In this document: piece after piece, positions 17,201-29,200 of the stretch | Layout: each line of letters begins with the position of its first letter | Numbering within the stretch: the stretch's first letter is position 1 | NCBI GenBank assembly: GCA_035252155.1 | Contig: DATFDL010000042.1 | Location: forward strand, 1-29,500 | Direction of reading: 5' to 3' | Length of the DNA stretch: 29,500 bases | Source: JAICLL01 sp035252155 | GTDB lineage: Bacteria; Planctomycetota; Planctomycetia; Pirellulales; JAICIG01 | Notes under the pieces: generated by a model | What the model saw: the letters and a program-made list of their open reading frames with translations, nothing else | What the model was told of the DNA's origin: nothing | Database searches by the model: none | Program-made: the position numbers and the translations under genes

Positions 17201-20200
17201 AGATCCACCAGGCCAAGGTGCGCATCACCAACTCGACGTTGGCCAACAATGCCGCCGGCGTCGATCCCGTGCCGACCGGCCGCAACGGCCGCGGCGTCAA
17301 TACCGGCGCCGTGATCTACGTGCTCGGCGCGCAGCCGGTGTTGGCCGACAACATCATCGAAAACAACAGCGGCTCGGCGATCAGCGTCGATGTCAATTCG
17401 CTCACCTCCGACCTGGTTCCTGACTGGGGCCGCAGCACCGGACCGCTCGACGCGCTGACGAACGTCGGCTCGAACTACGGGCCGCTCGTGCGCGGCAACA
17501 AGATCGGCAACACCGCCATCAACGGCATGGTGGTCCGCGGTGGGACGCTCACCACCGACAGCATCTGGGACGACACTGACATTGTCCATGTCGTCCAGGA
17601 CGAAATTAAGGCGCTCAACAGCACCACCATCCGCCTGCAGAGCACGGCTACGCAAAGCCTGGTGGTGAAGCTCCAGGGCGCCTCGGCCGGGCTCACCGCC
17701 AGCGGCGCGCCGTCCGACATCCAAGGCCGGATCGGAGGCACCGTGCAGGTGCTCGGCCAGCCGGGCCACCCGGTGGTCATGACCGCCCTGACGAACTGCG
17801 ACGTCGGCGCCGGCCTGACTCCTCAAGATCAACCGCAGAACGACACCGACAACGGCAATTGCGGCGTCGCGCTGACGGCCGGTTCGGGTGCCGTGTTTGT
17901 CGACGGCGGCGACCGCGACGACTTCGGCCACGGCGACTTCGACCCCAACACCGGCAAGAACGTCGGCGGCTGGTTGCTCATCCAAGAGGCGATGAATTTC
18001 GTCTACTCCGGCTCGCGCAACGCGGCGGGCACGGGCGTCTTGGTGATCGGCGCCCAGCCCGGCGGGCGCTCGGCCGACGCCGTCACCAGCGCGGCCAAGG
18101 CGCTGGGCATCTCGCTGACCTTTGTCACCGGCGCGCAGATTTCGACCGTCAACTTCAACCTTTACCGCGCCTTGTATGTGCCCTCGGACGAGGAAGATAC
18201 CGACGGAGGCATCAGCGATTCCGACTTGTTGTTGCTCGACGGGCGCAAGAGCGACATCCAGAATTACGTGAATAATTCGGGCGGCAGCCTGATGGCCTTG
18301 ACCGAAGCCAACTCGCCCACGCCCTACAACTGGCTGCAACTGCCGGCGCCGCTCACCATTCAAACCTACACGGCGGCCGGCAATATTGATCCGCTGAAGC
18401 AAACTCCCGCCCTGGCCGCGGCCGGATTCAACATCACCGACGCCGACATTAATCTGGGCATCCCCTGGCACAACAGCTTCACCGGCCCGCCAGGGTTCAA
18501 CAACATGGTGCCCTTCATTGTGGATGCCGTTACTGGAGAAGTCGTGACGCTGGGCCTCGCGCCGGGCAGCACGGGTATCGGCGGTACGGGCGCCGCCCCC
18601 GGTTCGTGGAACACGATCAAGTTCGACGAGTACGCCAACGACCGCAACGTGTCGGTTACCAACGAGGTCGAGGCCGCCTACACGGGCGGAAACGACACCA
18701 ACGGCACGCCGCAAACCGCCGAACCGTTGGGCAGCCTGGCTCCCAACCAGCAAAGCGGCGACGACAACCTGCGGCTGGGCTTTCAGGTGAACGGCTACAT
18801 CAGCCCCAACGACACTCACGACGTCGATACCTACAGCTTCACCGCGCGGCCGGGCACTCAGGCCTGGCTCGACGTGGGACACACCAGCCCGGCGCTCGAC
18901 GCCGTGCTCGAACTGGTCGACGCCAACGGCAATGTGCTGGCCCGCAGCGACAACTCGGTGCTCGAACAGGAAGACGCCATCAAGAACGGCAACCCGCTGG
19001 CCCCCGGCCCGCTGCTCTCCGGCTTGCTGCCCGGCAACCTGGCCCTGCCCATGCAGAGCGACACGTTCCAGCAAAATACCTACCCCGGTCAGGATCTGCG
19101 CGACATCGGCTCGACCAACGAGAAGGATCCCGGCATGCGGGTGGTGCTGCCGGGCACGCCCAACCCCGACGGCACTCCCACGACGTACTACGTGCGGATC
19201 TACAGCAAAGGCCCCATCAACGGCGACGGCACGCCCGGCGCGCTCACCTACAGCGTGGTGGGCGGCAAGAGCAACGGCCTGAGCAGCGGCGCCTATCAAT
19301 TGCAGGTCCGCTTGCAAGAGCAATGGGAAACGCCCGGTTCGGTCGTACGGTTCGGCGACATCAGCTTCGCCGCCAACGGCATCACCGTGCTGGGCCAGCC
19401 GGCGCATTCGCCCCTGTCGGGCGATTCGGCCTCGAACGGCGCCAATAGCGTCACCATTCCCGTGGCCAGCGGCGCGCCGAATACCAATCAGGCGCAATAC
19501 GACCCCGGCGTTCAACCCAACAACTTCCAAAATGCCCAGGACCTGGGCAACCTGGCGACCAGCGACAGCGGCTCGGTGAGCGTGGCGGGCAACCTGAACG
19601 CGCCGGGCCAGGTCGATTGGTACAAGTTCGCGCTCAACTTCAACCTAATGCAGGCCATTCAGGGCGTGAACGCGGGCGACAAGACGCTGAGCACCATCTT
19701 CCACATCGGCTACGCCGACGGTCTCGGCCGGCCCGATACCACCATCTCGGTTTACGACCAGTGGGGCCACCTGATCTTTGTGGGCCGCGACTCGAACGTG
19801 GCCGACGAACAACCGCGGCCAACCCAAGGCAACGATGAGACGAACCTGAGCCACGGCTCGTTCGGCACGAACGATCCGTACATCGGCCCAGTGCAATTGC
19901 CGGCCGGCGTGCCCGGCGGCACCGTGCCCACCACCGGCGGGCGCGTTTCGCCGTCGAGCGCTACTTATCCGCTCGATCCGAGCACGTACCCCATGCCGTT
20001 GCAGACCATCAACAACTACGACGGCCCGAACAGCTACACCTACTTCGTGGCGGTCAGCAGCAACGCCACGCTGCCCACGGCGCTCGACGCCACCTTCAAT
20101 GCGGGCAGCTCCAACCCACTGGTCCGGCTCGAGCCGATCGACGGCATTCAGCGGATGGTCGAAGACCACACGCAGGGATTCACGTTGGCGGGCAACAAGG

Positions 20201-23200
20201 TGTCGTTCGGCCAAACCGGCTACAACAGCAACGACACCACGTCGCCCTTAGGCAACGGCACCAATCTCGATCCACAGGATGGGCCGATCCTGCCCATCAG
20301 CACGGGAACTGACCTTTTGAACCACGTGGTGCCGTGGAACCTGAACAACGTGGTGCTCTACGCCAGTACGAACACCAACCTGTACGCCATTAACCCCGCC
20401 AACGGCGCGATTGAGCCGCACAACGGCAACCCGTACATCACCCAGGGTTTGCCGAACCCGACGGAAGACCTCGCCTTCCGCGCCGACGGCAACCTGTTCG
20501 GCTATTACACCGACACCACCACCGACAACGACTCGGGCCATCTTATCCAGATCGACACGACGACCGGCGCGTTCAACGACATCGGAGGCGACACCGGCGA
20601 GGGGCTGACCCCGCCCACCACCAGGCCCGTCGACGCTTTGGCGTATACCCGTCTCGGCGTCGATAGCTACAAGCTCTTCTACTCGGCGCCGGACCAAGCA
20701 GACCCCCGGGTCTCAGACTTGCTCTATGCGAACATGGCCACCGGCGCCGTCAGTCCGCTTCCTCCGTATTTCAACGTCGGCTCAATGCTCACGGGACCGA
20801 AAGCCAGACCTGTGTCCGGCGCGCAGATAAGTCCGGGAGACAATTTCAGCATCACGGACTTCGCCAACCGCACGATTGAATTCGTTCTGGAGCCAAGCTT
20901 CGCCGGCACAACCTTCGTTCCTAACTCGCCGCCGGGCGATGCGGGCACGTATTTCATTTCGTACACTCCCACCGATTCGTCCCTCACGGTCGGGCAGGAG
21001 GTCTCGAGCGCGATCAACACCGCGTTTCGATTCGATATTCCGCCGCCAAGCCCGCGTCCCGCCGGGTTTAGCGAGACCAGCGCCACCTTCGACCTCTTCA
21101 CCGGGGCAGTGGCGGTTACCGACGCCGCGAACATCGATGGGACGAACGCGCCCGAGTTCAGCTTCACCAACGCGCCCGGTGGTTTAGTCACCGGCATGGC
21201 GTTCGACCCGAATACCGGTCTGTTTTACGCGGTCAGCTCGAACGGCGGCGTGTATGTGATGACCGTGAACAATGGGATTCCAAATCCGCGCTCGATCACC
21301 TATCTCGGCTCATCGTCCGTGTTTACGCAGCGCGGTTATCACTTCGAGGGACTGAGCATCGGTCCGCAGAACGTCGATTGGAACGGCGACGGAACCCCCG
21401 GCGATCTGAAGGACGTGCTCTTCGCCGTCGCGGACGCTCCCGGCGGCGGCTCGATCTTGACGGCAATCACCGATACGGCCTTGGGCGCGAACAATATCTT
21501 TAGTCCCAATGCCATTGGGGCGGGCGGGCCCGTGGCCGTCTTTGATCAGGGCGTTCCCAGCGGCAGCAGCACGATCGAAACCGGCGACTACGTCGACAAC
21601 GTGTCGCTCGGCAACTTGACGGGTGTCAAGGGCATCGCGATGTCGCCGCTTGACTTCAACATGTGGCATCCCTCGGACGACGGTCGCCCCGGACACGGCG
21701 TGACCGACCCTGCGCCCGACAATAGCCGCGTCGGCAACACGAATATCGGCAGCACCAATAGCTTCTATTTCGGCCTCGACAAGCCGATGTTGCCGCCGAG
21801 TACCTATTCGTCCGTCGAAGCCCCCAGTCCGACCGTCGAGGACCTCGTCAAAGGAACCACGAACAGCCTCGACAATTCGGTCCCGAATACCAAGACGTTT
21901 AACGCGCCGGGCGATGTCTACGGCTCGTTGGTCACCAGTCCCTTCAGCCTGGCCGGATACTCGGCGGGCGACAAGCCGACGGTCTACTTCGACTACTACC
22001 TCGACACGGGGATGACCAACAACAGTAGCGCGAACTGGATTGCCTCGGCGCGGGTCTTCATTTCTCCCGATGGCGGGCGAAGCTGGGATGAGATCGCCAC
22101 GAATAACCCCTCGCAGACTCGTTATTTTCCTGCCAACGACCCCGGCGGGTCGTCGTTGGGCCTACGTCAATACACGTTAGAGCAGGTACCCGGCACGAGC
22201 GAGTTGCCCGACTTCGCGACGGTGAACTCCAACGTGCCTGCCAGCCAAACGCTCATTGATCCGAGACAGCAGGTTCAGCAGTTGTTCGACAACACGGGCA
22301 CCTGGCGGCAGGCGCGGATCGACTTGAGCAACTACTCCGGCGATCCCAACTTGCTGCTGAGATTTGATTTCAGCGGCACCCACGGTTACGGGCAATTCAC
22401 CGCAATCAAAAACGAAAAGAGCAGCGGCAACCCGATCCCGGGTGAGACCGGCAGTACGGATCTGGGCGGTGATCCCGGTGATGCGCCGCACGAAGGTTGG
22501 TACGTCGGAGACCTGATCGTCGGCCTGGCCGGACGCGGTGAAATGGTCACGAACACCCCCGCGGGCCAGACGCAGTTTTTCACGACGCCGCAGAATCCCT
22601 TCTTCGGCAACAGCCCGCAGATCCTGACGGGCGCGTACCAGCTCGATGTGCAGAAGGGAACGGAGACCGGGCAATCGATCAATCCCAACCGCAGCAATAC
22701 TCTGGTCGACCCCAACCAGCTCGACATCAACGACCGGCTGACCTCGGCCTATACGTTGATCGCGCCAGAAGGACACTTTAACCAGTCACTGACGCAGGTG
22801 CCCGGCGCGACGGACCTGGGACCGACTTCGACGGTATTGCCGACTTACACCTACACCTTCACCAATGTGCCCGCCGCCACCGCCGGCGGCACGCTCACGC
22901 TCAGCGCCGCGGGCGATTTGGAGGGGAGCTTTGAGTATTTGACGGCCAGCTTCCCCGACCTGCCCGCCAACGATCCGCTGAATCAAGCAAAGATCCCTGT
23001 CTTTTTCAACCAGCAAGATAAAGGACTGCAAGGGCAGTTCTTCACGACCTCGCAGATCAGCTTCACCCAGGCCCAGTTGCTGCAATTGCTGGCCGCGGGC
23101 GTGGCCAAGCACAACGCCAACGTGATCACCATCACGCTGACGCCGCTGCCCAACGCCAGCCCCACCGTGACGCCGGGCAACCCGCCGAATCTGTCGGGCA

Positions 23201-26200
23201 GCGTGCCAGCGCCCGGACCGAGTCTGGTGAACAACCTCAACATGCTGGCGGCCACGCTCGATTTCGGCATTGCCGGGTCGTTTGACGGCCAGACGTTCAC
23301 CATCAGCGACGGCGTACATCAACGGGTGTTTGAGCTCGACGACAACAATCAGCTCAACAACCCAACGAACATCCGCGTCAGCATTCTGCCGTCGTACACC
23401 GGCGCGCAGATTGCGCAGGCGATGGTGGCGGCGATCAACCAGGCCGGCTTGCTCAATGTGCAGGCGGCCACCAGCGACGCCAACAATAACAATACCTTAC
23501 CGGCCGCCACGCCGAACGACACCAGCGACCGTGTGAACCTGTTCGGGGCGGCTTCAGTAGTCGTCGGCGCGCCACCGCAAGTGGTCAGCGGTCCCGACCC
23601 GGCAAACAGTGCCAGCGCGCCGGTGGCGCCGCACGGCAGCATCGCTACGGCCTTCGCCACCGGAGTCGATTCGGGCACCGACCCGAACCTGAAGCCGATC
23701 ACCTCGGCCGGCGCTGGAGGGCTATCGTCCGGCACCACGTATTACTACGTAGTCTCGGCTACCGACACCAGCGGCGTCAACTCCGTCAGCAACGAGCAGT
23801 CGTTCACCGCCAGCAACGGCAACGGGTCGGCCTCGCTCTACTGGGCGCCGCAGCCGGGCGCCGTCGAGTACAACATCTACCGCGGCACCGCGCCCGGCCA
23901 AGAGAATGTGCTCGTCAAGACCATCGGCGGCGGCACGACCGCCTACACCGGCCCCACCACGTTTACCGACACAGGTCTGGCGGGCTCGTCGGCCGCGCCT
24001 CCACCCGTCACGCGCGTCTTCAACGGCTACGGCGTCATCGGCAACGCGGCCGGCGTCGGCACGTCGCCCCAAGTCGACATGATGAAGGTCAACCTGCACG
24101 CCGGCGACTCGATGACGATCACGCTCGACACCAAGAGCATCCTCTCGACGTTGGATCCCACGCTGCGGCTCTTCGATGCCAACGGCATGGAGGTGACATC
24201 GTTTTTACAGGATGCCGCCCAGGCGCCCAACTTCGAGCAGCAATTCAATCCGGTCACCGGGGCCAACTATTACCAGTCGCCGCCCACCGGCCAGCCAGGC
24301 ACTCACGACGATCTCTATTACACGTTCACCGCGCCCAGCACGGTCAGCGCGCCCACGCTGAACACCATCACGCGCTCGGCTGGCGGATCGTTAGCCAATG
24401 GCGGCACGTACTATTATGTTGTCACCGCTTTAGCGGGCGGAGGTGAAACAACCGCCAGCAACGAACAGTCGATCACCACCAACGCCGCCAACCGCACGGC
24501 CGATCTGAGCTGGTCGCAGGTGTTCAACGCCACCGGGTACAAAATCTATCGCGGCACCTCGCCCGGACAAGAAAACCAACTGGTGGCGGTGATCGGCAAC
24601 GGCCGAACCACCAGTTTCGCCGACAACGGCAGCCTGACCTCGGCCAGCCCGCCGACCACGAACACCGCTGGCCTGAATCCGCCCGGCCTGCAAACGGTCA
24701 CGCCTCAGCCGTTGGGCAGCTTGCCGCCGGGTACGTATGACTACGTCGTCACCGCGGTCAACGCGCAAGGCGAGACGCTCGCCAGCAACGAGCTTTCGGG
24801 CACGGCGGCGACGCCCGACTTCGAGATGCAGCTCACCTGGACGCCGGTGAGCGGCGCGACGGGCTACCACATCTATCGCGGCACGGCGAGCGGCCAAGAG
24901 AACTCGCTGATCGCCAGCCTGCCGGCCTCGGCCACGCAGTTTATCGACAACGGCACCGAGACCGACATTGCGGGTTCGCCGCCCGCCGCCAGCACGGCCC
25001 AAGCCAACGGCAACTATTATGTGGCGGTCAGCGGCCAGGGGAACGACACCTACGATCCCAACGGAGATGGCCGCGAACGCGGCAGCACCGGCTACTACCA
25101 GATCCAGATCAGCGCGGGCCCCATCGCGTTGCGCGGCGCCAGCGAGGCCGTCGGCGGGCTGGGCAACCTCACCTTCAATTCTCAAGGCGACCCGACCACC
25201 GGCGAGATCAGCCTGCCGAGCAACCAGGACGTGCCGCCCGACAACAACGTGAACATCGGCACGCTCTTCTATCGGGCGCCCGATCTGAATAACTATCTCA
25301 CGGCATTCGGCGGCCTTGCGACTGGCACAAACGACACGACGATCCGCGTGGTCAAGTACGACAACCTGACCGGCGACACCCAGACGCCTCGGCCGCAAGG
25401 CTCGATCATTCTCGAGAGCAACCAGGTGAGCAATGCCCTGAACGACGGCATCCTGATCAGTTCGTCGCCGCGCGAAGGGTTGCAAGGCTCGGCGAATTCG
25501 AGCCTGCCTCACCAGGGGGCGGTGCGCAACCTGCCGGTGCTCGACACGGCCCGGCTCGTGCCCGGCGCCGTGGTGAAAAACAACATCGTCTCCGGCTTCG
25601 GCGGGGCGGGCATTCAGTTCAGCGGCGACGCCGACGCGCAGAATCCCTTGGCGGCCGTGCCGTTCGGCAGGATCATCAACAACACGATTTATGGCGCCAC
25701 CACGCCCCAGGGCACCGGCATTTTGGTGACCAACAACGCCAGCCCCACGATCGTCAACAACATCGTGGCCAACACGGCGACGGGCATCTCGATCGACGCC
25801 AGCTCGCAGGGACTGTCCAGCCCGCCGGTCTTGGCCGCCAACATCTATCAGAACAACACTACCAACACCAACCTGCCCAATAGCGACTTAGGCACCAACG
25901 GCATCGCACTGGCCCCCACCGATCCGTTATTTGTCAACGCCGCCGCGAACAACTTCTACTTGAAGGCGTTCTCGTCGGCCATCGATAGTTCGCTCAACAC
26001 GTTGCAAGATCGGGCGGCAATGACGCAGGTGACCGCGCCGATCGGCATCGCGCCCTCGCCGATCGTGGCGCCCACCACCGACATCAACGGTCAGTTGCGG
26101 GTGGCCGATCCGAGCGAGCGAGCGCCCGGCTCGGGTCTCGGCTCGAACGTATTTATCGATCGCGGGGCCGTCGAGCGGGCCGATTTCACCGGCCCGTCGG

Positions 26201-29200
26201 CCACGCTGCTCACCCCGGCCGACAACGACGTCTTCGATCAGAACCCGGCCGTCAATTTCGTCCACGACGTCGGCCTCAACCTCTCTGAGTTCGAAATCTT
26301 GCTCAGCGACGGCATCGGGTCGGGCGTCGACAATACCACCGTCACGCAAGACCGAGTCACCGTACGCCGCAACGGCGTGCTCTTGACGCCGGGCATCGAC
26401 TACGCCTTCGTCTACGACAACAACAACCACATCATCCGCCTGATCGCCGCCAGCGGCGTCTGGCAGAATGGCAGCGTCTACGACATTGCGCTCGACAACG
26501 GCAAGAAGTTTGATCCGCAAGATCCCAGCCTCGGTCCGAAGCCGGGCGATCCGGGCATCAGCGACCTGGCGGGCAACTCGTTGCAGGCCGATTCGCCCAA
26601 CGGTTTCACCACCTTCCAGGTGATTCTGGCCAGCATCCAGAACAATCCGCCCGCCGTGGTGCTGCCCACCGCGCAACAGACCATCTTTGAGCACGAGGCG
26701 ATCCGCTTCGCGCCCACGCTGGTGGCCGACACCGACGCGCCCGAGGCCTCGACCGACCCCGACTCGGCCGCCGGCAGCGATCCGTATCTCGACATCCCCG
26801 CCGCCAACGGCACGCCAAACGCGGCCGGCGACAACGACTGGGACGTGAACAACCCGATCACCGTCTTCGACGTCGACGCCAACGGCGGCATCGAGCAGGT
26901 AACGCTCACCGCCTCGGTCGGCACGCTCTCGATCTTGCAAGACGCGAATACGCCCAGCGCCAGCGTGGTGCAGGTCAGCGGCAACGGCACGACCGCCAAC
27001 CCGCTGGTGTTGCGAGGCCCCTTGGGCGACCTGGCCACTGACGGCAATGGGCATTACATCGATCCGGGCATCAACACGGCCCTGGCGCACCTGGTCTTCC
27101 GGCTCGACGATCCGAGCAACCCCGGCGCGTACTATTTCAACGGCACGGCGAATATCACGATCGTCGCCAACGATCTGGGCAACACGCCGCCGCCAGCGCG
27201 GATCACCACGGTGAACCTGCCGATCACCGTCTTGCCGGTGAACGACGCGCCGATTGAAGTGGTGCCGAGTCCGACCGACAACGACACCGTTCGTCTCAGT
27301 CCCACCGAGGCTGCCAGCGCCACCTCGAGCACCATGGACTTCCCGGCGGCCAGCGCGCTGGTCGGCGGCCCGGGCACCAACAGCGGCCTGACGTTCCAGG
27401 TCTTCGACAGCGCGAGCGGCGCAGCGACCAACTTCAAGTTCGCCAACGTCTTCGAAGTCGACATCGCTCCCAGCGCCACCGGCAGTCTCATCGCTCATCA
27501 GACGATCACCGTCACGCAAAACGGTGTCCGCAAGACGTTCGAGTTCACGACCAACGGACAGACCGCCGCGGGACATGTGCCGATCGCCGTCAACGCCAGC
27601 GACCCGGCCGGCACGATCGCGCAAGACGCTGCCAAGACCATCGGCGGCGCGGCCGGCTTCAATTCGTCTTCTCTCGGTTCCGCCATCGGCAACCGGCTGC
27701 TGATCACTTCGACCACCAGCCTGCCGGCTAGCGACTCGCTGCTGTCGCTCAAGAATACCTGGTGGGAAATCGACGTCGCGCCCAACGCCACCGGCCAGTC
27801 GATCTTGCACCAGACCTTCACGGTGACGCAGGGCACACCCGCCAGTGGACTGACCACCAAGACCTTCGAGTTCGCCAAGCCCTGGGAAGTCGACATCGCC
27901 AGCAACGCCACCGGCCAGTTGGTGGCTCACGGCACGATCACCGTTACGCTGAACGGCACGAGCAAGACGTTCGAATTCATCACCTCGGACACAGGCAGCG
28001 TCACCGCGGGCAATATCGCCATCAGCGTACAAGACACCGATGGCCCCACGCAGCTTGCCGCCGCGGCCGCCACGGTTATCGATGGTCCCAACGGATTCAA
28101 CGTTGCTGGGCTGGCGCAGGCCAATGCCGCCGCGGTGGTGATTACCGCCCCAACCAAAGTGAACGGCACGGGCGCCGGCACGTTGCTGGTTGAGCAAGAT
28201 CCGCAGAAAAGCAATCCCTCGAACGTGCCGGTGGTGGTGCGGCTGACCGACGCCGCCGCCCAGGTCGCCGCGGCCGCCGCCGCGGCCGTCGATGGCCCCA
28301 GTGGCTTCAACGCCTCGGCGCTGGCCACGGTCAATCCCGCTCAGAGCAACCAGGTGCTCATTGCCACTCTGACGACGATTACGAGCAGCGACACGCTGCT
28401 GTCGCTCTTCAACCCGGTGCCTTACCTGGCGAGCGACAGCGCCGCCCAGGTGGCCCAAGATGCCGTGACGGCAATCAACAGCACGCTGCCTAGCCAGCCG
28501 GCCTCGGTACAAGCCGGCGGCAACCGCGTAACACTGACCGGCACCACCCAGTTCACCGCTGCCCCGCCCAAGCAGCCCGCCAATCCTTCGTCGGAAGACA
28601 CACCCTACGTCTTCTCACAGGCCAATGGCAATTCGGTGATCGTCAGCGATCCCGACGTCACCGGCACGAACGTCAACAACGCCGCCCTGCAGTTCAACGA
28701 AACCATTTCGTTGGTGTCGGGCAGCGGCACACTGCACGTGCAAAACACCAGCGGCATCACGTTCATCAATGGTTCGTCGAACGACAGCGCCACGCTGCAG
28801 TTCCAAGGCACGCTGGCGGGCATCAACTCCGCGCTCGAAGGGCTGGCCTTCGACCCGACCAACGAGTTTGTCGGGCCGGTCCACCTGACCTTCCTGGCGA
28901 ACGACAACGGCAATATCGGCTTCGGCCCGGCTCCTACCCACGCTCCTGCGCCGGTGCCGCTCAGCTCGCCGCTGGAAGATGTCTATTTGGCCATCTTCGG
29001 CTCGCAAGACGCGCCGGTGCTTAATCCGCTGCCGATGATGCTTACCGCCATCAACGAGCAGCCGACCAATCCGCCCTCGCCGCCGATCGCTTCGACGCCC
29101 AATACTGGCAACACCGTCTACAGCATTCTGCAAACGGGTGCCAGCCCCGGCAACACGTCGGCCATGACGCTCATCGCGTCCGGCGCCAAGTATGGCATCG

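Noticed and set aside
16684..19530. Minus-strand open frame of 948 codons
   Set aside because: It lies antisense to the giant gene. Its product is a low-complexity mix rich in Arg, Val, Gly, Ala and His with no domain, as expected when the GC-rich third positions of the real gene are read on the other strand.
25927..28512. Minus-strand open frame of 861 codons
   Set aside because: It is an antisense shadow over beta-helix and nested-module sequence; its apparent repeats mirror those of the plus strand.
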